DNA from: Sulfurimonas sp. HSL-1716
Lineage (GTDB): Bacteria > Campylobacterota > Campylobacteria > Campylobacterales > Sulfurimonadaceae
Direction: 5' to 3'
Assembly: GCF_039645975.1 (NCBI RefSeq)
Contig: NZ_CP147918.1
Span: 1,860,001 to 1,924,000 of the forward strand
DNA length: 64,000 bases
Shown here piece after piece: positions 15,870 to 26,992 of the stretch. The translations under genes were made by a program, and so were the position numbers. Positions within the stretch are counted from its first letter, which is position 1. Every line of letters starts with the position of its first letter. The notes beneath the pieces were generated by a model. That model was not told the origin of the DNA. It worked only from the letters and a program-made list of their open reading frames with translations, and made no database searches.

Positions 15870-17204
15870 TTAGAAGTTTAGAGTTAAATATGCTTGTACT
15901 TGGCTATACGCGCTACCTTTTGTATGACCTGCTTTGATATTTTGATTTTTAGCATCAATATTGCTATATGCTAGAGTTGCGTCTAACGGACCAAATGATC
16001 TAGTAGCTGTTAATGTAATTTCACTTAAATCATGTTGTACTGCGTTACCGGCATTTGTAGCACCTTTTGCACTTTGATCAGCATTTGTATAATAAACACC
16101 AAAATCTGCAACATTTTTAACAGGTACTTCAAGAGTTATGTTATAAGAATTTGTGCCAGTTGCAGATACATAACCATAGTTCCACCATGCTTCTGTATAA
16201 AGTTTAGATTGTGCATCAGCAGTAGCAGTATTATAACCAGCTTTACCAACACTACCATCATCATTAACCGATGAATAAGAAGCTTTAACTGTAAACTTAT
16301 CTTTCATTGCATAACCTAACATTAATGCATATACATTATCTTCTTTTGAACCTGAAGCATCTGCTTTAACTGCAGAATATTGAGCACCTGCCATTACACC
16401 GTTCATGCTAAAATCAGCTTGTAACCAATAAGCTTGTGCATATTTAGACACATCGTAATACCATGCTTGTGCAGTTAAAGGTTTGTAAGAGTTGTTTATG
16501 ATACCTGCAGCATATGCGCCGTCTGTACCATAAGTTTTAAACTCACCATTTTGATTAACAACAGCACCCACAGCCAGACCTGCAGAAGAAACTGTTTTAC
16601 TATTATCATTGCCATTACCATTGCCAACATAAGCGCCTACCAATGTTGTGTCAGGAATATTTTGGTTGATTACTACGGCCGCTTCAAAGCTGTTACGCTC
16701 AATTGACCAAGTTTCTGTAAATGCCAACGGTGTATCAAGTTCCATACGACCGACTTTAACAGTTGTTTTATCTAAAGTTGCTGCTATCCATGCTTCATTG
16801 AACCATGAAGAATTTTCAACTTTTGCACCATATCCAGAACCATTACCGACTGTAGCAGCGTGAGAACTTCCCCACACGTTACTTACAAAGTTGTTTTCTA
16901 ATCCTAAAGTTGAAAGAGCAGTGAAAGCAGCACCTGTACTTACGCTTACTAAATCATTTTTTACTAAATCTGCACTCGCATTTAAATGCACGCCTGCATC
17001 TGCAGCAGAAGTTTCTTTATCAAATAAAGAACCGCTTGTACCTGTTTTAGCTAAACCAACACCAGATACACCACTATTTGATGGTGTCATGTCATTTGTA
17101 CTATAAAATACTTGTACATCACCTGATACTTTTACATTGTCGATTGCAAATGCAGATGCACCAACTAACAAAGCTGCCGCAAGACTCATTTTTACTATTT
17201 TCAT
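15870..17204 (-). CDS. Major outer-membrane porin, Campylobacterota type
   Basis: The start has AAGGAG 5 nt upstream. The 444-residue precursor has a classic signal peptide (1-20, ending SAFA), then alternating beta-strand sequence rich in Ala, Gly, Asn, Ser and Tyr with almost no cysteine, and ends in LTLNF, the terminal Phe typical of outer-membrane barrels. This fits the Opr/MOMP-like porins abundant in Campylobacterota. It should form a trimeric diffusion pore. The gene is monocistronic, with its own extended -10 promoter and a strong terminator, as expected for an abundant protein. Confidence 0.85.
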   Translation of the reverse strand: MKIVKMSLAAALLVGASAFAIDNVKVSGDVQVFYSTNDMTPSNSGVSGVGLAKTGTSGSLFDKETSAADAGVHLNASADLVKNDLVSVSTGAAFTALSTLGLENNFVSNVWGSSHAATVGNGSGYGAKVENSSWFNEAWIAATLDKTTVKVGRMELDTPLAFTETWSIERNSFEAAVVINQNIPDTTLVGAYVGNGNGNDNSKTVSSAGLAVGAVVNQNGEFKTYGTDGAYAAGIINNSYKPLTAQAWYYDVSKYAQAYWLQADFSMNGVMAGAQYSAVKADASGSKEDNVYALMLGYAMKDKFTVKASYSSVNDDGSVGKAGYNTATADAQSKLYTEAWWNYGYVSATGTNSYNITLEVPVKNVADFGVYYTNADQSAKGATNAGNAVQHDLSEITLTATRSFGPLDATLAYSNIDAKNQNIKAGHTKGSAYSQVQAYLTLNF

Positions 17205-17247
17205 TCATTCTCCTTAAGCTTGACCTATTTTAATTTTTGCCGGGACC

Positions 17248-17257
17248 ATTGTAGCAC
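17248..17257 (-). promoter_or_regulatory. Extended -10 promoter of the porin gene
   Basis: TG-C-TACAAT on the minus strand, with TACAAT at 17253-17248. The predicted start near 17241 leaves a leader of about 37 nt ahead of the strong ribosome site. No good -35 is visible, in keeping with Campylobacterota promoters. Confidence 0.55.
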
Positions 17258-17431
17258 AGATTTCTTAAAAATTTCTGTAAAAACAGATAAAAAGATTTGT
17301 CCTGTTTTAGCCCGATACAAGGGATTTATAACAATATTGTCACAACAATTTAAAGTATAAATGTGAAAAACTCTCTTTTTTTGATATACTTATGTTTCTT
17401 TTAAAAAAAAATTAAGCTATGAAGGAAAAAA

Positions 17432-17923
17432 ATGAGATTTCTGGGTCATTTATGTATGTTTACTTCTGTAACATTTCTAATCGCTGGATGCAGCGGTCAT
17501 ACGATGCAAGATTATGCTGATAAGCATTTCAACAATAAGAAAAAAACAAACGAAGAAGTAATAACACCTTCGCAGAATAAAGAATTAAATACGGTGTCTC
17601 CGATGCACAAGGAAGTAAAAAAAGAAGTAAAAAAGGAAATAGTGACGCCTTCACAGAATAAAGAATTAAACGCGGTGTCCCCGACACATCAAAACAAAAA
17701 AGACGGAGTAATGCAAAAATCACTTGACGCCTGGATCGAAAAAGAGTGGACTCCGACAGTCGACAAGAACGAAACTATTAAAAAAATGGATGAGAACGAA
17801 AGCAGAAACTTTACTCTTCAAGAGTATGTGGATAAAGTGGGGGCTTATATAAAAAACAAACCCAAATCAAACGAACCGTCTATGAAAGAGAAAATGGACA
17901 AACTGCCTGTTATAGGAAAGTAG
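17432..17923 (+). CDS. Lipoprotein with a duplicated 17-residue segment
   Basis: The 163-residue protein has a lipobox LIAGC (cysteine at 20). After it the sequence is very charged and low in hydrophobics, so it is probably disordered or extended in the periplasm. Residues 43-59 and 70-86 are near copies (core TPSQNKELN), also similar in DNA (17558-17608 and 17639-17689, 81-bp period). It lies divergent from the porin. I do not recognise the family. Its stop codon lies in a hairpin shared with convergent fabI. Confidence 0.7.
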   Translation: MRFLGHLCMFTSVTFLIAGCSGHTMQDYADKHFNNKKKTNEEVITPSQNKELNTVSPMHKEVKKEVKKEIVTPSQNKELNAVSPTHQNKKDGVMQKSLDAWIEKEWTPTVDKNETIKKMDENESRNFTLQEYVDKVGAYIKNKPKSNEPSMKEKMDKLPVIGK

Positions 17924-17935
17924 ACATTCTGTCTA

Positions 17936-17937
<2 letters not shown>
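17919..17937. terminator. Shared bidirectional hairpin between lipoprotein and fabI
   Basis: An 8-bp perfect stem (agtagaca / tgtctact) with a 3-nt loop. Both convergent stop codons lie inside the stem. T-rich sequence follows only weakly. Confidence 0.55.
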
Positions 17938-19478
<1,541 letters not shown>

Positions 19479-19482
<4 letters not shown>

Positions 19483-20681
19483 GACATCACCGCTTTTACA
19501 AGTGGTTCGACTCCGGGAAGTGTTTTTCCTTCCAAAAGCTCCAGCGTGGCACCGCCTCCCGTCGAGATAAAAGTCATCTCTTCATCAAGTCCGACTCGCT
19601 GTACCAGATCCGCAGTATCGCCGCCGCCGATCACGGTCGTTGCATAACTGTCTGCCACATAATGAGCTATCTTGCCTGAACCGCGTGAAAAACGTTCCAT
19701 TTCGTAAACACCCATAGGACCGTTCCAAAGTACGGTTTGAACATTGCCCAGCACTTCACGGTAGAGTCTGACGGTTGCCGGTCCGATATCAAGCCCCATC
19801 CATCCGTCAGGGATCTCTTGCGCCGTGACCGCTTTGCTGACGGCATCTGCATCGAATTTTTCAGCAGCGATGACATCTACGGGAAGATAAAATTTCACTC
19901 CGAGCCTTTTTGCTTCATCCATTATGCGTCCCGCTTCTTCAAGCAAATCATCCTCGACAAGCGACGCTCCGATGTTGTAACCGAGTTTTTTCAAGAAGGT
20001 AAACGCCATTCCGCCGCCGATAAGTATCTTATCTACGCGAGGAAGAAGGTTTACGAGTGCTTCAAGCTTTCCTGATACCTTGCTGCCGCCGACTATCGCC
20101 ACGAACGGACGGGCAGGCTTTTTCATCAATGTAGCAAAGAACTGTATCTCTTTTAAAAGCAAAAATCCTGCGGCTTTACTGTTTTCGTCAAAGAAATGCG
20201 TAATCCCCTCGACCGATGCATGCGCACGGTGAGAGACGCCGAATGCATCGTTGATATAGATATCCGCCATCGATGCCAGTTTCTTAGAAAGCTCTTCGTT
20301 ATTTTTTGTCTCGCCCGGTTCAAAACGAAGATTCTCTAAAAGCAAAACTTCGCCGTTTTTGAGTTCCGATACTTTCTGCATCGCATCATGACCGACAACA
20401 TCGTTCGCAAGAACGACGTCTCTTTTTAAAAGCTGGTACAGGCGTTTTTGAACGGGAGCAAGCGAATATCTTTTATCACACTCTCCCTGCGGACGTCCAA
20501 AATGCGAAGCAAGGATCACTGCACACTCCTGATCCAAACAGTAGTTTATGGTCGCCAATGCCGAGCGGATACGACGGTCATCCGTTATGTTGTTATATTC
20601 ATCCGTAGGAACGTTAAAATCACAACGGATAAATACTTTTTTATTCGTTAAATCCAGATCTTTTATACTATATAGCTGCAT
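19479..20681 (-). CDS. pgk: Phosphoglycerate kinase
   Basis: About 400 residues. The N-terminal substrate domain has RCDFNVP (~19-25) and HFGRP (~61-65), and the C-terminal nucleotide domain has the GGGDT loop. It transfers phosphate between 1,3-bisphosphoglycerate and ADP. The ATG at 20681 is chosen over a TTG one codon earlier at 20684; both are 8-11 nt from the gap stop and the ribosome site (GTGAGA) is weak, suggesting coupling to gap. Confidence 0.95.
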
Positions 20682-20691
20682 CAAATCTCAC

Positions 20692-21693
20692 TTACTTACT
20701 GATGTGAAGCGCCATATCGATCAGACGGCTTGAGTATCCCCACTCATTGTCATACCAAGCCATCACTTTAACCATATTGCCGCCTATTACCTGCGTCAGA
20801 TCATCAGCCACGATAGAGCTGTAAGTAGAACCTACGAAATCTTGAGAAACACGCATCTCTTCATCTACCAGTAAAAGTCCTTTAAGGTTGGTCGCTGCTT
20901 TTTCTTTGAACAGCGCACTTATCTCCTCTTTTGAAGTATCGCGTCCGACTATTACGTTTAAATCGACCATCGAAACATCAGGAGTCGGAACACGAACGCT
21001 CTGACCATGAAGTTTGCCGAGAAGCTGCGGAAGAACGAGACCGATGGCTTTTGCCGCACCTGTCGTCGTAGGGATCATATTGATCGCACCTGCGCGGGCA
21101 CGGCGTTTATCTTTTGTATGCTTTACATCTAAAATATTTTGATCGTTAGTATATGAGTGAATAGTCGTCATCAGACCTTTTTCGATCTTAAATGCGTCAT
21201 CAAGTACTTTTGCGACCGGTCCGAGACAGTTGGTCGTACATGAAGCATTGGAAACTATCTTTTGCCCGTCATAACTGTTCTCATTTACGCCCATAACGAA
21301 CGTCGCCGTTTCTTTATCTTTTGAAGGAGCTGAGAAAAGTACTTTTTCTACACCGTTTTTTATATGGATTTGTGCACTTTCCTGCGTTAAAAACACGCCT
21401 GTACACTCTAAAACGATATCCGCGCCGCAACCTGCAAAATCAAGGTTTTTAGGATCTCTGTCGCAAAATACTTTTACTTTGTTTTTTCCGATTTTAAGGT
21501 AGTTGTTTTCTAAAATTTCTACATCTTTTCCAAAGTTACCATGAACAGAATCGTTATTTAAAAGATACACCATCATATCTAAACTTGCAGTGTCGTTTAT
21601 AGCTACTATCTCAACATCATTACGCTCTGAGGCTATCCGTGCCACACAACGTCCAATACGTCCAAATCCATTAATTGCTATCTTTAGTGACAT
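20692..21693 (-). CDS. gap: Glyceraldehyde-3-phosphate dehydrogenase
   Basis: The 333-residue protein has the NAD(P)-binding GFGRIGR at 9-15, the active-site cysteine in SNASCTTNCL (~151-160) and the paired histidine in the IHSYTNDQ region. It carries out the phosphorylating oxidation of glyceraldehyde-3-phosphate and heads the gap-pgk-tpiA-fabI operon. The 81-bp gap to divergent nadD must hold both promoters. Confidence 0.95.
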   Translation of the reverse strand: MSLKIAINGFGRIGRCVARIASERNDVEIVAINDTASLDMMVYLLNNDSVHGNFGKDVEILENNYLKIGKNKVKVFCDRDPKNLDFAGCGADIVLECTGVFLTQESAQIHIKNGVEKVLFSAPSKDKETATFVMGVNENSYDGQKIVSNASCTTNCLGPVAKVLDDAFKIEKGLMTTIHSYTNDQNILDVKHTKDKRRARAGAINMIPTTTGAAKAIGLVLPQLLGKLHGQSVRVPTPDVSMVDLNVIVGRDTSKEEISALFKEKAATNLKGLLLVDEEMRVSQDFVGSTYSSIVADDLTQVIGGNMVKVMAWYDNEWGYSSRLIDMALHISK

Positions 21694-21743
21694 ATTATTC
21701 CTTACTAATAAGCGTTAAAATTGGGCTTATTTTAGCAAAAATT

Positions 21744-21752
21744 TGCTATAAT
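21744..21752 (+). promoter_or_regulatory. Extended -10 promoter of nadD
   Basis: TG at 21744-21745, one base, then a perfect TATAAT at 21747-21752. The expected start near 21759 leaves only ~16 nt before the nadD ATG at 21775. Confidence 0.6.
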
Positions 21753-21774
21753 TTTGTTTAAAGGCACCCTGTTA

Positions 21775-22314
21775 ATGAAAACTATAGCTCTTTTTGGCGG
21801 AACGTTCGATCCTCCCCATCTAGGTCATCTCAGTATCGTCAAAGCTGCGTTATCCTGTTTGGATGTAGATAAAGTTATAGTCATGCCGGCATTTTTAAAC
21901 CCTTTTAAATCAAAAGTGCATGCGCCGCCCGAACTGCGTTTAAAATGGCTGAAAAAGATATTTTCTGTCTATGACGATGTAGAAGTGGATGATTTTGAAC
22001 TTGCCTGCAAGCGTAAAGTCCCCTCTTTAGAGACCGTACGGCACCTAAAAAAAAGATATGAGAAGATCTATCTCGTCATAGGCGCCGATAATCTTAAGAG
22101 TTTGGACAGATGGTACGGTTACGACGAGCTCAAAAAACTAGTCACTTTTGTCGTAGCTTCCAGAGACGATATCGATATACCTTCAGGGTATATCCTCTTG
22201 CATGTGGATGAACCCGTAAGCTCGACGAGTTTAAGAGAAAAGACCAAAAAAGAGTTTTTACCCGTAGAAATAGCAGGTGAAATAGAAAAATTTTATAAGG
22301 AAAACAATGGATAA
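21775..22314 (+). CDS. nadD: Nicotinate-nucleotide adenylyltransferase
   Basis: The ATG at 21775 is used because the protein then begins directly with the nucleotidyltransferase signature GGTFDPPHLGH; an upstream in-frame TTG lies on the promoter. The product has 179 residues, with the second motif SSTSLREK near the end. It makes deamido-NAD from nicotinate mononucleotide and ATP. It overlaps rsfS by 8 bp; nadD-rsfS pairing is widespread. Confidence 0.93.
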   Translation: MKTIALFGGTFDPPHLGHLSIVKAALSCLDVDKVIVMPAFLNPFKSKVHAPPELRLKWLKKIFSVYDDVEVDDFELACKRKVPSLETVRHLKKRYEKIYLVIGADNLKSLDRWYGYDELKKLVTFVVASRDDIDIPSGYILLHVDEPVSSTSLREKTKKEFLPVEIAGEIEKFYKENNG

Positions 22315-22627
22315 AAGAGTAGAAAAGATATCTGATATTTTAGATGCGAACAAAGCTGAAGCGATCGAGGTTTTCGACCTTAGAAACAAGGATTATTTCG
22401 TAGACTATGTCATCATAGCTTCATCTTTGGGGCAGCGCCATACAGAAGCGTTGCTTGACCATCTGAAAAAAGGACTCAAACCCGCAGAAGAGTTCCTGCA
22501 CGTAGATGAGAGCAGCGACTGGATCGTCGCCGATCTTGGAGATATCTTGATCCATATTATGACTCCTGAATTCAGGGTCAAGTACGATATGGAAAGTTTT
22601 TTGACCGAACTCGGCAAAGCACAATAA
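22307..22627 (+). CDS. rsfS: Ribosomal silencing factor RsfS
   Basis: The 106-residue protein fits the RsfS/Iojap family: DYVIIASSLGQRH (~31-43) and DWIVADLGDILIHIM near the end. It binds L14 (uL14) on the large subunit and blocks subunit joining when nutrients are low. Start overlaps nadD, so the two are coupled. Confidence 0.93.
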   Translation: MDKRVEKISDILDANKAEAIEVFDLRNKDYFVDYVIIASSLGQRHTEALLDHLKKGLKPAEEFLHVDESSDWIVADLGDILIHIMTPEFRVKYDMESFLTELGKAQ

Positions 22628-22647
22628 TCAAGAATCTTCTTGGTTAT
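22624..22647. terminator. Hairpin between convergent rsfS and ymdB
   Basis: A 9-bp stem (ataatcaag / cttggttat, one G-U pair) with a 6-nt loop, overlapping the rsfS stop. Confidence 0.45.
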
Positions 22648-22657
22648 CGAACAAACC

Positions 22658-23467
22658 TCATCTTTCGATCCACCCTTTTGTGATTATTTTGGTATTATCG
22701 TCAAATATTTTGATTTTAAACGTATCTTCGCACTTCCCGTCTTTTATATCATAAATCACCGTTTGCAGAATCTTTTTACAATTTTTCGGAACGTCGAAAT
22801 GCCCTTTGATACCTGTAAAAAAAGCATCTAAAGGAGTCTTTTTGTCCATCCCGATAATATTGTCGCGACAGCCGGTCAAGCCTATATCGCTCAGATAAGC
22901 CGTGCCTTTTGATATCTGTAGGTCATCGCTGCTCACATGCGTATGCGTTCCGCACACGGCGCTCACACGCCCTTCTAAAAGCATCATCATAGCCCGTTTT
23001 TCGCTGGAAGCTTCGGCATGAACATCCACAAAAATATTTGTGATGCCGTCATCATGCAACGCCTTTACCGTTTCATCTGCGCATCTAAAAGCGTTATCGA
23101 CGTAAGGCATCCCGTAATGTCCCATGACATTTAAAACAGCCAGTTTTTCACCATTTACTTCATAAACTTTCATTCCTGTTCCCGTCACACTGTCCGGATA
23201 GTTATGGGGACGCAGTATCTCGTACGAATCAAACAGATCGAATATCTCTCTTTTGTCGAAAGTATGGTTCCCTCCGGTCATCACATCTATACCGGCTTTA
23301 AAAAGTTCGTCGGCATTTTTTTTCGTAAGCCCGAAACCGTGTGAAGCGTTCTCGTAGTTGGCTATCACAAAATCTATCTCGTATTGATCGCGAAGTTCTT
23401 TTAAGTATTGTTGTACCATGACCCGTCCCGGGCGACCTACTATATCTCCGATAAATGCTATTTTCAC
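22658..23467 (-). CDS. YmdB-family metallophosphoesterase
   Basis: A GTG at 23467 with AAGG 8 nt upstream starts the conserved VKIAFIGDIVGRPGR, so the upstream in-frame ATG (23512) is rejected; product 269 residues. Metal-binding residues lie in GDIVGR, NYENASHG, GGNHTFD, HAEAS and GTHTHV. This family (TIGR00282/YmdB) hydrolyses 2',3'-cyclic nucleotides and in Bacillus affects biofilm formation; the role in Campylobacterota is not settled. It lies downstream of mfd on the same strand, separated by two hairpins. Confidence 0.85.
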   Translation of the reverse strand: MKIAFIGDIVGRPGRVMVQQYLKELRDQYEIDFVIANYENASHGFGLTKKNADELFKAGIDVMTGGNHTFDKREIFDLFDSYEILRPHNYPDSVTGTGMKVYEVNGEKLAVLNVMGHYGMPYVDNAFRCADETVKALHDDGITNIFVDVHAEASSEKRAMMMLLEGRVSAVCGTHTHVSSDDLQISKGTAYLSDIGLTGCRDNIIGMDKKTPLDAFFTGIKGHFDVPKNCKKILQTVIYDIKDGKCEDTFKIKIFDDNTKIITKGWIER

Positions 23468-23492
23468 TGTAAAGACCTTCTTAATTTGATAC

Positions 23493-23517
23493 GTAAAATG
23501 AGTAAAACCCATTTTAC
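23493..23517. repeat. Dispersed hairpin element, copy 1
   Basis: Stem gtaaaatg / cattttac (8 bp), then an A/C mismatch, two further pairs (G-C, T-A) and an AAA loop. The core ATGAG-t-AAA-a-CCCAT is shared with the element at 33562-33586, with compensated changes. Confidence 0.55.
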
Positions 23518-23546
23518 TGCGCTAGCCGCTAAGGCACTAAAGCTTG

Positions 23547-23562
23547 CCTCATAAGAGGCAGA
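23547..23562 (-). terminator. Hairpin downstream of mfd
   Basis: A 6-bp stem tgcctc / gaggca with a 4-nt loop, 9 bp past the mfd stop. There is no clear U-run on the minus strand. Confidence 0.4.
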
Positions 23563-23570
23563 GTTTTATT

Positions 23571-26561
23571 TTAAAAAACTTTGGGTTTGGAGTTTCTTAG
23601 ATACCCCAGTGTTGCTTTGATGATATCGTCATCGTCTTTGCTCGGTGCACTGATGCTCTCTTTAGAATCATTTTGATAGATAAACGTAATGTTTTGAGCA
23701 TATGAGGTGACTGTTTTTATCTTTTTGCTCAGACTCAAAAGCTTGATGACCATAAGCTCGAAGAACTGTTTTGTCACATCATCAAGTGCACCGAATCTAT
23801 CGACCGTCTCCTCTTCTATCTCATATATCTCGTTTACATCTTCAGCCTGTGAGAGGCGGCGGTACAGATCGAGTCTGAGTCTGTCTTCACTTACAACAGC
23901 ATCTGATATATATGCGCTGATAGCAAGCTTTATATCGACCTTTGCTTTTTTCTCTTCAACCTTGTTACTAAGCTCTTTTATCGCATCTTCGAGCATCCGC
24001 AGATAAAGAGAGTAACCGATGTTTTTAATATGGCCGCTTTGTGCATCGCCTACCAGATTTCCTCCGCCTCTTATTTCAAGGTCATGATAGGCAAGAACCG
24101 AACCGCTTCCCAAAAACGAGTTTGATTCCAAAGCGATAAGGCGTTTTTTTGCTTCTTCTGTAATATTCTCTTTATCTTCGACTATAAAATAGGCGAAGCC
24201 TTCGATATTCGAACGCCCTACGCGTCCGCGCAGCTGATGAAGATCCGCGATACCGAATCGGTCGGCTCCGTCTATTATCATCGTATTTACCGAAGGCATA
24301 TGAATACCCGACTCGATGATGGAGGTCGCGATCATCAGGTCATACTCACGGTTTTCAAACTTTAAAAGCTCTTTTTCCGTATCTGCCGAAGAAATCTTGG
24401 AGTGAAGCATGACCATTCTGAGTTCGGGCAGAAGCGCTCTTAACTCGCCGTATTTTATCGGCATGTGGTCTATGGAGTTATGGACGTAAAAAACCTGTCC
24501 GCCGCGGCGAAGCTCGCGAAGGATCACCTCTTTTATGAGTTTTTCGTCATAGCTTTTGACAAAGGTCCTCACCCCCTGTCTCTCCATCGGCGGGGTCTGA
24601 AGCGTGCTCATGGTCTTTATGGAGCTAAGCGCCTGGTTAAGCGACCTAGGGATAGGCGTGGCACTCATGGAAAGCATATGGATATTATTATAAAGCTCTT
24701 TGATCTTCTCTTTTTGTTTTACTCCGAACTTGTGTTCTTCATCCACGATAACAAGCCCGAGTTTGTGAAACACGGCGCCAAAGACGGCATGCGTACCCAC
24801 CACGACATCGATGGCACCCTCTTTTAAAGCACTTAATATGTTTTTCTTCTCTTTTGCACCGATAAACCTGTCAAGCTTTGCTACTCTGACACCCAATTCG
24901 TCAAATCTTCTGTCAAGCGATTTAAAATGCTGTGAGCTCAATAACGTAGTGGGAACGATCAACGCGCTTTGAAATCCCGCTTTACAAGCGGCGTAGATTG
25001 CATTCATAGCCACCTCCGTCTTTCCAAAACCGACATCCCCGCTTAAAAGCCTGTCCATGATATGCCCGCTTGATATCTCATCAAGGATCTCGTCTATAGA
25101 CTGCTTTTGGTCATCGGTGTAAAGGAATCCCGCCGAAGCTTGAAAATCCTGTATGATACCTTTGGAGACTTCGATCTTCGGCGCTTTTATGAGCGCGCGC
25201 GCAGCAGCGGTGTTCACGATCGATGAAGCTATCTCGAAGAGTTTGCTTCTGACACTCTCTTTGAGTTTTGCAAAACTGCCTTTTCCGAGCCTGTCCAAGA
25301 CCGGAACGGCTCCGCCTCCGGCGATATATCTGTCTATATAATCCAGGTTCTCTACCGGCAAAAGAACCTTATCGTCACCCATATAGCGGATAACGATGAA
25401 ATCTTTTATGCCGCCGAGTATCTCCATCTGGTCGATCTTCTCAAAGATACCCACGCCGTAATCTTCATGAACTACATAATCGCCCGGTTTTAGATCATCT
25501 AAAAGGATAGATGTCTTTCTTCGTCTGCGTTTCTTTTCGGGTTTATTGAGCGAAACGATAAGCTCGTTTTCTCCTATTACGTTTAGTATTATCGGAGCGT
25601 AACGGACTTCTATCCCTTCAAGGTCAAAGATACCCGACTGTTTTATCTGTGACTCATTTGAAGCGATAAGCGTGATTTTTTTGTTTTTATGAACGTTTAA
25701 AAGACTCTTGACGTCGGTGAGAATGACAGGGTGATAAATATCTTCGGGAGCAACAATATCTGCGTTGAAAGACTCTCTTGGTATCTGCGGATCGTTTAAT
25801 CCGTACGCCTCGTCTAAAACCGGCTCCAAACCGTGTATCAGTTTTACGTTTTTGCCCTCTAAAAAGTTTTGAGAAAGCTCATCGAGATACCAAAAACCAA
25901 GCGATGCCAGATCTTTCACAAAGCTGTCGCTGTCGCTTTGTACGATCCTCTCTTTTAAAGAGTTGAACTCCCCTTCCTCAAGTGAATAAAAGGCAGAAGT
26001 TATCTCAAAATTCTCCAGCTCTTCGCCTACGGTTCTCTGAGTCTCAAGTTCAAACTCCTTTATCTGCTCGATCTCGTTGTCAAAAAGTGAAACTCTTACC
26101 GGATTTTTTGCCGAGGGAGAGTAGATATCGATGATGTCTCCACGAAAAGAGATCTCTCCCTCCATCTGAACGATATCGACGAACTCATAGCCCCAAAAAA
26201 ACATCTGTTCTTTAAAGCCGGGCAGATCTATCGTTGAACCGAACTCTATAACAGTCGAGCGCAAAAGCTCCTCTTTCGGGAAAGGAAAAAGCAGGGTTTT
26301 AACAGGTGAGATCACCAGCGGTTTTTTGTCGCTGTTATAGTATTTTCTAAGAGCTCTGAAAAGTTCGAAAAGTTCCTCTTTAAAAGGGCGGAGATCATCT
26401 TTGAATCTTGCTCGAAAATCGGGGAAAACGACATAATCCAGATCGAAGAATCCGGCTACGTCGGCGAGAGAAGAAGCCTCTTTGTCATCTTGACATATCA
26501 AGAGGTCCAAAGAGGGTTTCTTTGTAGTTTTTATATACTCAAATAAACGTGTTTGCGACAA
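23571..26561 (-). CDS. mfd: Transcription-repair coupling factor
   Basis: TTG start at 26561 with AGGAT 7 nt upstream. The protein has 996 residues, shorter than the ~1150 of E. coli but normal for Campylobacterota as I recall. In order: UvrB-like N-terminal region, RNA-polymerase-interacting domain (DLKPGDYVVHEDYGVGIF, ~354-371), and the SF2 translocase with Walker A GDVGFGKTE, DEEH box and the RGRVGR motif VI, then a C-terminal TRCF domain. It removes RNA polymerase stalled at DNA lesions and recruits UvrA. Confidence 0.96.
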   Translation of the reverse strand: MSQTRLFEYIKTTKKPSLDLLICQDDKEASSLADVAGFFDLDYVVFPDFRARFKDDLRPFKEELFELFRALRKYYNSDKKPLVISPVKTLLFPFPKEELLRSTVIEFGSTIDLPGFKEQMFFWGYEFVDIVQMEGEISFRGDIIDIYSPSAKNPVRVSLFDNEIEQIKEFELETQRTVGEELENFEITSAFYSLEEGEFNSLKERIVQSDSDSFVKDLASLGFWYLDELSQNFLEGKNVKLIHGLEPVLDEAYGLNDPQIPRESFNADIVAPEDIYHPVILTDVKSLLNVHKNKKITLIASNESQIKQSGIFDLEGIEVRYAPIILNVIGENELIVSLNKPEKKRRRRKTSILLDDLKPGDYVVHEDYGVGIFEKIDQMEILGGIKDFIVIRYMGDDKVLLPVENLDYIDRYIAGGGAVPVLDRLGKGSFAKLKESVRSKLFEIASSIVNTAAARALIKAPKIEVSKGIIQDFQASAGFLYTDDQKQSIDEILDEISSGHIMDRLLSGDVGFGKTEVAMNAIYAACKAGFQSALIVPTTLLSSQHFKSLDRRFDELGVRVAKLDRFIGAKEKKNILSALKEGAIDVVVGTHAVFGAVFHKLGLVIVDEEHKFGVKQKEKIKELYNNIHMLSMSATPIPRSLNQALSSIKTMSTLQTPPMERQGVRTFVKSYDEKLIKEVILRELRRGGQVFYVHNSIDHMPIKYGELRALLPELRMVMLHSKISSADTEKELLKFENREYDLMIATSIIESGIHMPSVNTMIIDGADRFGIADLHQLRGRVGRSNIEGFAYFIVEDKENITEEAKKRLIALESNSFLGSGSVLAYHDLEIRGGGNLVGDAQSGHIKNIGYSLYLRMLEDAIKELSNKVEEKKAKVDIKLAISAYISDAVVSEDRLRLDLYRRLSQAEDVNEIYEIEEETVDRFGALDDVTKQFFELMVIKLLSLSKKIKTVTSYAQNITFIYQNDSKESISAPSKDDDDIIKATLGYLRNSKPKVF

Positions 26562-26605
26562 ATTTTATCCTATAAAAAATTGTCCGTATTTTAACATAAC
26601 TAACG

Positions 26606-26992
26606 TTATTTAACCGAAGAACTCGTCTTTATTTTACTGTCTCCCTCGAAAATACCTTTTGATTCTATTATGAATTCGGACGAAGTGATCGTACCTACGA
26701 CATGCCCGCCTGCTTTTATATGCACTTTATCCGCGTCTATGGTTCCGTCGATCTTGCCTTGGATGATTATATACTTTGCGATGACATTGCCTTTTACATG
26801 TCCGTTTTTACCGATATTTACATTTTTCTTGGAGTTGATAACGCCCTCAAACTCACCGTCTACGTAAAGATCACACTCTAGATCTATTTCCCCTTTAATG
26901 AAAGCACCGACGGTGATGATGGTTGTACTTGCGTCTGTGTTGGTGCTGTTACTACTTTCAGGTTTGACGTCGCTGTTACTAAAGATTGCCAT
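26606..26992 (-). CDS. Bactofilin (polymer-forming cytoskeletal protein)
   Basis: The 128-residue protein has a disordered Ser/Thr/Asn-rich N-terminus and a bactofilin core of short beta rungs (GEIDLECDLYVDGEFEG, then repeated I-x-GxxxGxI steps). Homologue of CcmA, which in Helicobacter works with M23 peptidases to bend the cell. It starts with AAGGAAG ~10 nt before ATG, deep inside the M23 peptidase gene: the two frames overlap by 109 bp. Cell-shape function is well supported by family and neighbour. Confidence 0.9.
   Translation of the reverse strand: MAIFSNSDVKPESSNSTNTDASTTIITVGAFIKGEIDLECDLYVDGEFEGVINSKKNVNIGKNGHVKGNVIAKYIIIQGKIDGTIDADKVHIKAGGHVVGTITSSEFIIESKGIFEGDSKIKTSSSVK

Noticed and set aside
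23707-24006. Plus-strand frame inside mfd
   Set aside because: Serine-rich antisense shadow of the long helicase gene with no ribosome site.
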